This document shows, piece by piece, positions 45,182 to 52,432 of a stretch of 64,000 nucleotides of DNA (within the stretch, counting starts at the first letter, position 1; every line of letters begins with the position of its first letter). Under the pieces are notes generated by a model, which worked only from the letters and a program-made list of their open reading frames with translations, did not search any database and was not told where the DNA came from. Source of the DNA: Pantoea sp. Cy-639 (GTDB lineage: Bacteria > Pseudomonadota > Gammaproteobacteria > Pseudomonadales > Pseudomonadaceae). Made by a program: the position numbers and the translations under genes. The stretch spans positions 62,001-126,000 of the forward strand of contig NZ_VWXI01000005.1 of NCBI RefSeq assembly GCF_011752525.1. The letters run 5' to 3'.

Positions 45182-45715
45182 ATGCAGCGCCTCAAGCCCG
45201 ATCCCGTCGCCCAGGAAACCTGCCGAGGTTTCTACGCCGACATCCTGCATTTCCTGCGCAAGCGCATGGACAATGCCAACGATGCCGCCGACATGACCCA
45301 GGATGTGTTCGCCCAATGGCTGGGCTATCGCGACCGAGCCAAGGTGCAGCAACCCCGGGCATTCCTGTTCCAGGTGGCGCGCAACCTGCTCAGCGATCAC
45401 TGGCGGCGGCAGCAAGTGCGCCATGGCGTGCTCGAGACGCACCCCATCGAGGAGGAGCCGGCAACGGCTGCCAATGACCCGCTGGATCATGCCCAGCAGC
45501 AACAGCGGCTGAATCAATTGCGCCAGGTGCTCGACGAACTCTCGCCGCGCCGGCGCGAAGCCCTTATGCTGCACCGCTTCGAAGGCCTCACCCAGGCCCA
45601 GATCGCCGAACGCATGAACATTTCCGTCAGCATGGTCGAGAAGCACATCGCCGCCGCCCTGCTGCAGTGCAAGCAACGCCTGGACAGTGACACCGGCACG
45701 GAGCAGTTTCCATGA
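45182..45715 (+). CDS. FecI/HasI-family ECF sigma factor (second system)
   Basis: The 177-residue iron-starvation sigma factor shows region 2 (DAADMTQDVFAQWLGYRDR, AFLFQVARNLLSDHWRR) and region 4 (RREALMLHRFEGLTQAQIAERM). The stop overlaps the fecR start (ATGA), so the two are co-translated. The arrangement sigma, anti-sigma, haem-type receptor is that of hasI-hasS-hasR. Confidence 0.92.
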   Translation: MQRLKPDPVAQETCRGFYADILHFLRKRMDNANDAADMTQDVFAQWLGYRDRAKVQQPRAFLFQVARNLLSDHWRRQQVRHGVLETHPIEEEPATAANDPLDHAQQQQRLNQLRQVLDELSPRRREALMLHRFEGLTQAQIAERMNISVSMVEKHIAAALLQCKQRLDSDTGTEQFP

Positions 45716-46659
45716 TTCCCATCGATGAGCCCGACCCGCGCCCGATCGACGACCAGGCAGCAAGCTGGTTCAGCCGCAACCGCAACAACCCGTCGCGCAA
45801 TGAACGCAAGGCTTTCGCCCAATGGATGCAGCAGGCCGAACACGCCCGCGCCTACCGCCAGTTCGAGCAGTTGTGGGACGACCTCGCCGCGCTCAAGCAG
45901 GTCAATCGGCCAACGCCCCTGCCCGTGCGCCGTGCCGTGCGCTGGCGACCCGCGCTGGCGACTGCGGCCGCGCTGCTGTGCGCGGTGCTGGCAGGCAACC
46001 TCGGCAACGGCCCCGAAGCATTCGCCGAGCGCATCGGCGCCAGCCAGGCGATGCGCAGCCTGCGCCTGCCTGATGGCAGCCAGCTCTACGTCAATGCCCA
46101 GACCCACCTACGCCTGGACTTCAATGCCGAGCGCCGGTTGATCCTGCTCGAGCAGGGGCAGATGTACATCGACGTCGCCCCCGACAAGGAGCGCCCGCTG
46201 TTCGTCGACGCCGGCAGTGCCCGGGTGCGGGTAGTCGGTACAGGTTTCGACCTGCGCCGTGGGGCCCGTGAACTGGTGGTCGGCGTCACCCATGGCCAGG
46301 TGGCGTTCGAGGTGCCTGGCGAGCGGTTGCCCCCCCTGCTGCTTGGCGCCAGCCAGGGTGCCACCTATGACCTGGCACGCGGCACCCTGAGCCGCCAGGA
46401 TCTGTCCGGCCAGGCAGTGGCCGACTGGCGCGAAGGGCATGTCAGCTTTCACAACCGCGAACTGGCCAGCCTGATCGACGAGATTGGCCTGTACCGGCGG
46501 CAGCCGGTGCTGCTCGCCGACCCGGCGCTGGGTCGGCACAAGGTGTCCGGCAACCTCGACGTGCACGACCCGGATGCCCTGCTCAACGCTTTACCCGCCT
46601 TGCTGCCAGTCAAGACAACGCTGCTGGCAGACGGCCGTCTGCGGATCGAACGGCGTTGA
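45712..46659 (+). CDS. FecR/HasS-family anti-sigma factor (second system)
   Basis: The 315-residue protein has an N-terminal FecR sigma-binding part (about 10-60, ASWFSRNRNNPSRNERKAF), a transmembrane helix at about 80-100 and a periplasmic FecR domain (MRSLRLPDGSQLYVNAQTH, VVGTGFDL). It should hold the upstream sigma factor inactive until the receptor binds its ligand. Confidence 0.92.
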   Translation: MIPIDEPDPRPIDDQAASWFSRNRNNPSRNERKAFAQWMQQAEHARAYRQFEQLWDDLAALKQVNRPTPLPVRRAVRWRPALATAAALLCAVLAGNLGNGPEAFAERIGASQAMRSLRLPDGSQLYVNAQTHLRLDFNAERRLILLEQGQMYIDVAPDKERPLFVDAGSARVRVVGTGFDLRRGARELVVGVTHGQVAFEVPGERLPPLLLGASQGATYDLARGTLSRQDLSGQAVADWREGHVSFHNRELASLIDEIGLYRRQPVLLADPALGRHKVSGNLDVHDPDALLNALPALLPVKTTLLADGRLRIERR

Positions 46660-46671
46660 TTGAATCTTTTT

Positions 46672-46722
46672 GAGAATTTTTATCATTCGCAGGTGTGGCT
46701 TTTTCGCAAGTCCGCGTCTTCC
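46672..46722 (+). promoter_or_regulatory. Fur box and possible ECF promoter of the HasR-like receptor
   Basis: GAGAATTTTTATCATTCGC (46672-46690) matches the Fur consensus at 13 of 19 positions. It is followed by GGCTTTTTCGC and CGTC (46715-46718), which resemble a FecI-type -35/-10 pair. The receptor would thus be controlled both by Fur and by the neighbouring sigma factor. Confidence 0.5.
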
Positions 46723-46780
46723 TCCATGCCCGCTCCATGACGGCGGGCTTTTTCCGGCCTTTTGCCGTTTGGGGGAATCC

Positions 46781-49345
46781 ATGTTGTCCGCGTTGCGTCC
46801 GTTGCACTGCCTGCCTGCCCGAGCCACATTGCTCGCCCTGCCGCTGGCGATCGGCCTGGCCGTGAGCCTGTCCGCCGAAGCCGCGCCACTGCCTGTCGAC
46901 CTGCCCGCGCAGACGCTGGCACGTTCGCTGAGCCAGTTGGCACAGCAGGCCAAGGTCCAGTTGCTGTTCGACGAGGCCCAGCTTGGCGGCGCCCAGGCGC
47001 CAGCGCTCAAGGGCGACTTCGAGGCCGAAGTGGCGATTGCCCGCCTGCTGGTCGGCAGCCGCTTCAACGTGGTACGCATGGGCAATACCTACGTGGTGCG
47101 CTTGCGCGAAGACCAACCCAGTGCCGACAACAGCCTGCAACTCGGCGCGCTGAGCATCGTTGGTGACGGCCAGCAGGTCGATGCTGGCAATGTCGGGCGC
47201 TCGACGCTGGACCAGGAGCAGATCGACCGCTACCAGCCGAGCAACATTCCCAGCGTGCTGGCCACCCTGCCGGGGATCAACATGGGTGGCTCGTCCAAGC
47301 CTGGCGGACAGACCATCAACATCTGGGGCATGGGCGATGCCGAGGATGTGCCGATGACCGTCGACGGCGCCCCCAAGAGTGGCTTCGAGCGTTATCAGCA
47401 AGGCACCATCTTCATCGAGCCCGAACTGATCAAGCACATCGAGGTGGACAAGGGCCCGCACTCGGTCAAGACCGGCAACGGTGGCTTCGGCGGCAGCGTC
47501 AACATGCAGACCAAGGATGCCACGGACCTGCTGCAGGACGGACGCAACAGCGGCGCCATGCTCAAGTACGGCTACGCCAGCAACGACCACCAGCAGATCT
47601 ACAGCTCGGCGCTGTTCGGCCGCACCGATGACGGGCGTATCGACGGCCTGGTGTATTACACCAAGCGCGACGGTGGCAACCTGAAGATGGCCGACAGCCT
47701 GCCCGACCCGACCAATCGCTGGCCGGTCAACCCGCAGCGCCTGCCCTACAGCGCCCTTGACCTCGACGGTGCGCTGCTCAAGACCAACATCCACTTCACC
47801 GACGAGCACAGCCTGGGGCTGTCCTGGTCGCGCTCGCAAAGCGATCGCTGGACCACCTTCGCCTCCACCGCCTTCGCCACCCCGCCCACTGCCGCCGACA
47901 TCAAGCGCTACGGCTACGATGCCGCGCTCAAGCGTTTCCTGGCCTACCGCACCACGGTCGACACCACCTGGTCGGCCACCTACAGATACCAGCCGATCGA
48001 GAACCCGTGGCTCGACCTGCAGGTGAAATATTCCGAATCCGACACCAAGCAGACCGACGAACGCGAAGCCACGGCGTTCTTCCAGCCAGCCACCGGCGGA
48101 CGCAAGATGGACACCGAGTACCAGGACCGCATGCTCGACGTGACCAACACCAGCACCTTCCTCACCGGCCCCCTGGAACACGCGCTGACCGCCGGCGTGC
48201 AGGTACGCCGCCACGACCGTGACACACAGATGTGGATGCCCGGCAAGATGTACCAGGTGCCCAAGTACAACTACGGTCACTACCAGCCCTACTTCATGCC
48301 CAGCGGCCAGGTCGACAGCCAGGGGTACTATCTGCAGGACGCCATCACCCTGGGCGACCTGACCATCACCCCGTCGCTGCGCTATGACCATGTGACCAAC
48401 GAAGGCAAGCCCAACCAGGCGCCTTACTACAACAATCCGGCAGCCGGCCACGACTACAGCGACAAGACCTACAGCGGCTGGTCGCCGCGTCTGTCGCTGT
48501 TCTGGAAAATGAACGAACATACTGCGCTGTTCGCCGACTACAGCAAGACCTGGCGCGCCCCGGTACTGGACGAGCAGTACGAGGTCCAGGGCGTGGGCAG
48601 CCGTACCGCCACCAGCCGCGACCTCGACCCCGAGCGCATCACCGGCCTGCGGGTCGGCAGTATCAGCAACTTCTCCAACGTGTTCACCCAGGGCGACAGC
48701 GCCCAGGTGCGCGCCACGGTATTCCGCAACAAGGTCACCGACGAGATCTTCAAGGCCACCGGTATTGGCTGCCAGCGGCAACTGGAAACCGGCGGCACCA
48801 TCGCCGCCACTTGCGGCGACGGCCTGATGGGCAACTACCGCAATATCGGCGACGTAACCTACAAGGGCTTCGAAGTCGAGACCTTCTACGACGCCCGCTA
48901 CCTGTTCGGTGCGTTGTCGTATTCATGGATGGAAGGGCGTCACGACGGTGCCTACACCAACCCATGGGGGCCAGATGTCTGGGCCAAGGACGTGCCGGCA
49001 CCCAAGTGGATCGCCACCCTCGGCGTCAAGATCCCGGAGTGGGACGCACGCGTCGGCTGGACCGCGCAGTTCGTCGGCGCCACCCACCACCTGCCCAGCG
49101 ACAAGTATTTCGAAGGGCCGGCCAGCGCACTGGGTGACCGCTACTACGACAATTTCGGCAACGAGAAGTACCAGCTACACGGCCTGTTCGCCAACTGGAA
49201 GCCACAGCAGGCGTACCTCAAGGGCACCGAGGTCAACCTGACCGTGGACAACCTGTTCAACAAGGCGGTCAGGCCAGAGCTGTCGGGAGAGAATGCCTAT
49301 ACCGTCGGACGCAACGCCAAGATCAGCGTGACCCGCTTCTTCTGA
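46781..49345 (+). CDS. TonB-dependent haem/haemophore-type receptor (HasR-like)
   Basis: From the ATG at 46781 (GGGGG ribosome site 5-10 bases upstream) the protein has 854 residues. It begins with a signal peptide and an STN signalling domain (about 33-100, LPVDLPAQTLARSLSQLAQQ), then a plug and a barrel ending in SVTRFF. YSKTWRAPVLDEQYEV near residue 588 resembles the FRAP box of haem receptors. The sigma/anti-sigma genes upstream and overall similarity suggest HasR, but no hasA haemophore or hasDE exporter follows. Confidence 0.8.
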   Translation: MLSALRPLHCLPARATLLALPLAIGLAVSLSAEAAPLPVDLPAQTLARSLSQLAQQAKVQLLFDEAQLGGAQAPALKGDFEAEVAIARLLVGSRFNVVRMGNTYVVRLREDQPSADNSLQLGALSIVGDGQQVDAGNVGRSTLDQEQIDRYQPSNIPSVLATLPGINMGGSSKPGGQTINIWGMGDAEDVPMTVDGAPKSGFERYQQGTIFIEPELIKHIEVDKGPHSVKTGNGGFGGSVNMQTKDATDLLQDGRNSGAMLKYGYASNDHQQIYSSALFGRTDDGRIDGLVYYTKRDGGNLKMADSLPDPTNRWPVNPQRLPYSALDLDGALLKTNIHFTDEHSLGLSWSRSQSDRWTTFASTAFATPPTAADIKRYGYDAALKRFLAYRTTVDTTWSATYRYQPIENPWLDLQVKYSESDTKQTDEREATAFFQPATGGRKMDTEYQDRMLDVTNTSTFLTGPLEHALTAGVQVRRHDRDTQMWMPGKMYQVPKYNYGHYQPYFMPSGQVDSQGYYLQDAITLGDLTITPSLRYDHVTNEGKPNQAPYYNNPAAGHDYSDKTYSGWSPRLSLFWKMNEHTALFADYSKTWRAPVLDEQYEVQGVGSRTATSRDLDPERITGLRVGSISNFSNVFTQGDSAQVRATVFRNKVTDEIFKATGIGCQRQLETGGTIAATCGDGLMGNYRNIGDVTYKGFEVETFYDARYLFGALSYSWMEGRHDGAYTNPWGPDVWAKDVPAPKWIATLGVKIPEWDARVGWTAQFVGATHHLPSDKYFEGPASALGDRYYDNFGNEKYQLHGLFANWKPQQAYLKGTEVNLTVDNLFNKAVRPELSGENAYTVGRNAKISVTRFF

Positions 49346-49360
49346 GGCCGTCGCGACGGC

Positions 49361-49858
49361 TCATGCGCCTCGTTCGACGAGGCGCTCCTGGGCCCTGGCG
49401 ACATTCACCTGCATCGCGGCAAGGGCCAGCTCCAGCACGGCGTGGGTTACCGCATGGCTGCCCCGCGCCTGCATCCACGCGAGGACGTCGGCCAGGTGCC
49501 ACAGCGAAAGGCTGCCGTCATGCACCGGCGCCGGAAAACTGCGGTGGTGAGAAAGCATGAGCTTGCGCATGTTCTGCCGGGACACGCCCACCAGCTGTGC
49601 CACATCGGTAAGACCGACCAGGTCGGGGCTGGCTTCGATCAACTGGGCCGTGGGGATCACCCGGTGCACATCCGCCAGGGCACTGCGCATGGCCTCATGC
49701 GCACTCGCAGCCTCGCGGGCGAAGGCCAGGGCCAGCCGCCCTGGCTGACCGATGCCGACCACCGCGTCATCGCAACCCTCCGCGCCGAGACGCTCGACCA
49801 GCGCGTCGAGATCCTGATCGTCGCTGAGTTGGTACTTGAGGGTGAATTCGTACTCCAT
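49361..49858 (-). CDS. HTH antitoxin with HicB-like N-terminal domain
   Basis: The 165-residue protein overlaps the toxin stop by one base (TGATG), showing co-translation. Its N-terminal half (MEYEFTLKYQLSDDQDLD, EGCDDAVVGIGQPGRLAL) resembles the HicB partial RNase-H fold. The C-terminal half holds a helix-turn-helix of the MerR/AlpA type (VGLTDVAQLVGVSRQNMRKL, then SLSLWHLADVLAWM). It probably neutralises the upstream HicA-like toxin and represses the operon by binding the palindrome ahead of it. The pairing is inferred from layout and resemblance. Confidence 0.7.
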   Translation of the reverse strand: MEYEFTLKYQLSDDQDLDALVERLGAEGCDDAVVGIGQPGRLALAFAREAASAHEAMRSALADVHRVIPTAQLIEASPDLVGLTDVAQLVGVSRQNMRKLMLSHHRSFPAPVHDGSLSLWHLADVLAWMQARGSHAVTHAVLELALAAMQVNVARAQERLVERGA

Positions 49859-50121
49859 CACTTGTGCTCCGCTTGCGGGTGGGGTGCCGAGGTGCAGTTG
49901 TCCACGATCCGGCGCAACTGCCGGGCGAAAGTGCCCGGGTTTCGCGGCGTGCTCCACACACTGCTGATGCAGAACTCACCGCAACGGCAATCACGGTCAT
50001 TAAGGGGGCAGTAGATGCGCCCCCAACAGTGGCCGCCACGTACCACCACTCGCCAGCCACGTGTCTCGGCATGGCTCAGGGACTGTTCGACTTCTTTGTC
50101 TGGATGGACGGGACGGGCCAT
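49858..50121 (-). CDS. HicA-like toxin with a cysteine cluster
   Basis: The 87-residue protein fits the HicA double-stranded-RNA-binding-like fold: GWRVVVRGGHCWGRIYCP carries the conserved Gly-Gly-His where the His is the proposed RNase residue, and TFARQLRRIVDNC is the closing helix. Five cysteines in the core (after GGH, in YCP, DCRCG and FCI) and one near the end are unusual for HicA and might bind zinc. It is the first gene of a two-gene operon with the HTH antitoxin. Confidence 0.7.
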   Translation of the reverse strand: MARPVHPDKEVEQSLSHAETRGWRVVVRGGHCWGRIYCPLNDRDCRCGEFCISSVWSTPRNPGTFARQLRRIVDNCTSAPHPQAEHK

Positions 50122-50133
50122 TGGCAGGGCTCC

Positions 50134-50169
50134 AGTATGGGCCGAGAAAAAAAGTTGTCAAGTGACAAC
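50134..50169 (-). promoter_or_regulatory. Promoter and operator of the HicA-like/HTH module
   Basis: A perfect palindrome GTTGTCA-AG-TGACAAC (50154-50169) contains, on the minus strand, a consensus -35 box TTGACA (50161-50156). CATACT follows 16 bases downstream as a -10 (50139-50134). A repressor on the palindrome would cover the -35, so autoregulation by the HTH antitoxin is likely. The predicted transcript start lies only ~6 bases before the toxin ATG, leaving the GGAG at 50133-50130 outside the message. Confidence 0.65.
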
Positions 50170-50296
50170 CAAGGAGCGCCGACAAGCGCTGTCCCGACCC
50201 AGCCTAGGCCCTGTGCCGCAGGCGTTTTCCTGAAAACTAGCGCTTCGGAAACGGCCTATCCAAACCAGCGAAACCTCTGCGCTTGCTGCCCTGCAC

Positions 50297-51514
50297 TCAA
50301 GCGATCAGCCCATCAGCCCGCAACAGGGTTTCCAGGCAGTGCTCGCGCACGCCGTAGAACGCCTTGAGCTGGTCGATCTTCTCCAGCAGCACACGGTTGT
50401 CCTGTGGCTGCCGGCGCTTGACCGCGAGGATCATCTTGTTCTTGTTGGTGTGCTCCAGCGAGATGAACTCGAAAACCTTGGTCTCATAACCACAAGCTTC
50501 CAAGTACAGGGCTCTCAGGCTGTCGGTGAGCATCTCGGCCTGCTGCCCCAGGTGCAGCCCGTACTGCAGCATCGGCTGCAGCAGCCCCGGGCTGTGCAAC
50601 TGCGGGCGAACCTGCTTGTGGCAGCACGGCGAACACATGATGATCGCGGCGTTGCAGCGGATCCCGGTATGGATGGCGTAGTCGGTGGCGATATCGCAGG
50701 CATGCAAGGCAATCATCACCTCGATGGCCTCGGGGACAACACTGCGTACATCGCCACACTCGAACACCAGCCCCGGGTGTTCCAGGCGCATGGCAGCGGC
50801 ATTGCACAGCTCGACCATGTCCGGACGCAACTCGACGCCAGTAACCTGCGCTTGGCGACCCAGCGTGTTGCTCAGGTAGTCGTGCATGGCAAAGGTCAGG
50901 TAGCCCTTGCCCGAACCGAAGTCCGCCACCCGCAGCACCTGGTTCGCCGCTACCGGCGCACCGGCCAGGGCGTGGTCGAAGACTTCGATGAACTTGTTGA
51001 TCTGCTTCCACTTGCGTGACATCGACGGGATCAACGCACCTTGCGCATCGGTCACCCCAAGATCACGCAGGAAAGGCCGCGACAACTCCAGGTAACGCTT
51101 CTTCTCCCGGTCATGCCCGCCCGCCGCCGCTTCGCGCGGAGCCTGCTGGGCGAGATGGCGACGGATCATCGGCTTGCCCTTCTTGCTGAACTCCAGTTGC
51201 ACCTCACCGGCGCCGGTGAACAGATGGGCATTGCGAAAGCTCGTCGGCAGCAGTTCGGCAGCCAGCGCCTGGGCCTGCGGCAGCGGCAGGTTGCGGGTGA
51301 TGTCGCGGGTCTGGTGGCGGTAGACCAGTTGCAGGCATGGCTCCCCCTTGATCAGCACCGGCTTGGCGATGATCCGCTGCAAGGTCTGGTCGGCGCCGAC
51401 ATGGCGGGCCAGCACCAAGCGGGTCAGGCTGCCATCGGCCATGGCGTCGGCCAGCAGGCCCAGGAACTCGGCACGCGCATCCGGCGCGCTGGAGACGGTA
51501 AAGGAGGAAGACAT
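50297..51514 (-). CDS. Class I SAM-dependent methyltransferase
   Basis: The 405-residue protein (ATG at 51514; an in-frame start 11 codons earlier is possible) has a SAM-binding motif VADFGSGKGYLTFAMHD near residue 200, an acidic GVELRPDMVELC and a CSPCCHKQ cysteine motif further on. These are typical of the Methyltransf_32 group, some of which modify RNA. The N-terminal ~180 residues form a separate domain rich in basic residues. The substrate is unknown. The 175-base gap upstream of its stop holds the TA operator. Confidence 0.8.
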   Translation of the reverse strand: MSSSFTVSSAPDARAEFLGLLADAMADGSLTRLVLARHVGADQTLQRIIAKPVLIKGEPCLQLVYRHQTRDITRNLPLPQAQALAAELLPTSFRNAHLFTGAGEVQLEFSKKGKPMIRRHLAQQAPREAAAGGHDREKKRYLELSRPFLRDLGVTDAQGALIPSMSRKWKQINKFIEVFDHALAGAPVAANQVLRVADFGSGKGYLTFAMHDYLSNTLGRQAQVTGVELRPDMVELCNAAAMRLEHPGLVFECGDVRSVVPEAIEVMIALHACDIATDYAIHTGIRCNAAIIMCSPCCHKQVRPQLHSPGLLQPMLQYGLHLGQQAEMLTDSLRALYLEACGYETKVFEFISLEHTNKNKMILAVKRRQPQDNRVLLEKIDQLKAFYGVREHCLETLLRADGLIA

Positions 51515-51625
51515 GAGAATGGGTGCCTCGAAATGCGGGAAGCGCAACGCGCAATGCCGCGCATTCTACGTGGCCGACGGCCTGTCGCGAAGGGTTGCCG
51601 ACCACCTGTCCCGTGCGAACTGCCG

Positions 51626-52234
51626 TCAGTCGAGGATGACCAGGCGATTGGGCAGTTCGTTGCGCGCCTGGGTTGGCGGCACATGCATGCTGAGCAGCTC
51701 GCCGCAAGCCTCGATGCACTCGATGAACCCCTGCAGGGTTTCGCCTTCGCCCACCTGTTCGACAAAACGGCTGACGATGGCCTCGCGCGCTTGTGGCGGC
51801 AAGTGCCGGGCAATGCCCTCGTCGACCAGGATCTCGACATGCCGCTCGGCCTCGCTGACGAAGATCAGTACACCAGTAGCGCCCGCCGTACGCTGCAGGT
51901 TGAGTTCGAGGAACTGCTGCCGGGCCAGCCCGGAGGCTCGCCAGCGACGCCATTTCGTGGGCACCACCCAGCTCGACAGGCGCGGATGGCGCAACAGCAG
52001 GCACAGGCCGATGAATGTGAGCATCTGCACCAGCAACAGGCCATTCACCCCGATCCAGCCCAACCACAGGTGCAATGCCCCAGGCACCAGCAATGCCAGC
52101 AACGCGGCCCAGAGCAATGGCAGGTAGGGAAAGTCATCCGCGCGTCGGGCCAGCACGGTCACCAACTCGGCGTCGGTACGCTGCTCGGCGCGGGCGATCG
52201 CCTCGGCGATCTGGCGCTGTTCGTATTCGGTCAT
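51626..52234 (-). CDS. TPM-domain membrane protein
   Basis: The 202-residue protein starts with a cytoplasmic helix (TEYEQRQIAEAIARAEQRTDAELV), continues with two transmembrane helices (about 38-58 and 62-82) and ends in a TPM (DUF477) domain (GVLIFVSEAERHVEILVDEGIA). TPM-domain proteins occur with LemA in membrane maintenance; here no lemA is adjacent. It is divergent from bglX. Confidence 0.85.
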   Translation of the reverse strand: MTEYEQRQIAEAIARAEQRTDAELVTVLARRADDFPYLPLLWAALLALLVPGALHLWLGWIGVNGLLLVQMLTFIGLCLLLRHPRLSSWVVPTKWRRWRASGLARQQFLELNLQRTAGATGVLIFVSEAERHVEILVDEGIARHLPPQAREAIVSRFVEQVGEGETLQGFIECIEACGELLSMHVPPTQARNELPNRLVILD

Positions 52235-52432
52235 GCCATCGTCTCTCGAGCGTTCTTATCGTTGTTATCCCGGCATCGGGTGGGCAGGAGTGTATCTCAA
52301 CAGACGCCTCATATAAGGCATAATCCGCGACTGCCACGGATCCTGCCGAACGATCGGCGCCACCACCAGCGGACGTTACAACAACAGGCTTGCGAAAAGT
52401 CCTCGGCCGCTGCTCACTCGACAATGGAATTG

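Noticed and set aside
46610..48781. 723-codon open frame antisense to the HasR-like receptor
   Set aside because: Shadow of a receptor with intact signal peptide, STN, plug and barrel.
44080..50121. Defence island reading of the DUF4917 and toxin-antitoxin genes
   Set aside because: The two are separated by a complete iron-uptake system, no other defence genes are present, and both kinds of genes also occur singly in Pseudomonas chromosomes.
50220..50250. TTTTC-CT-GAAAA palindrome in the gap behind the methyltransferase gene
   Set aside because: Only five-base arms; expected often by chance and without neighbours that need an operator there.
51041..52432. Upstream in-frame extension of bglX by about 464 codons
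   Set aside because: It runs across two genes on the other strand, has no ribosome site and precedes an evident signal peptide at 52433.
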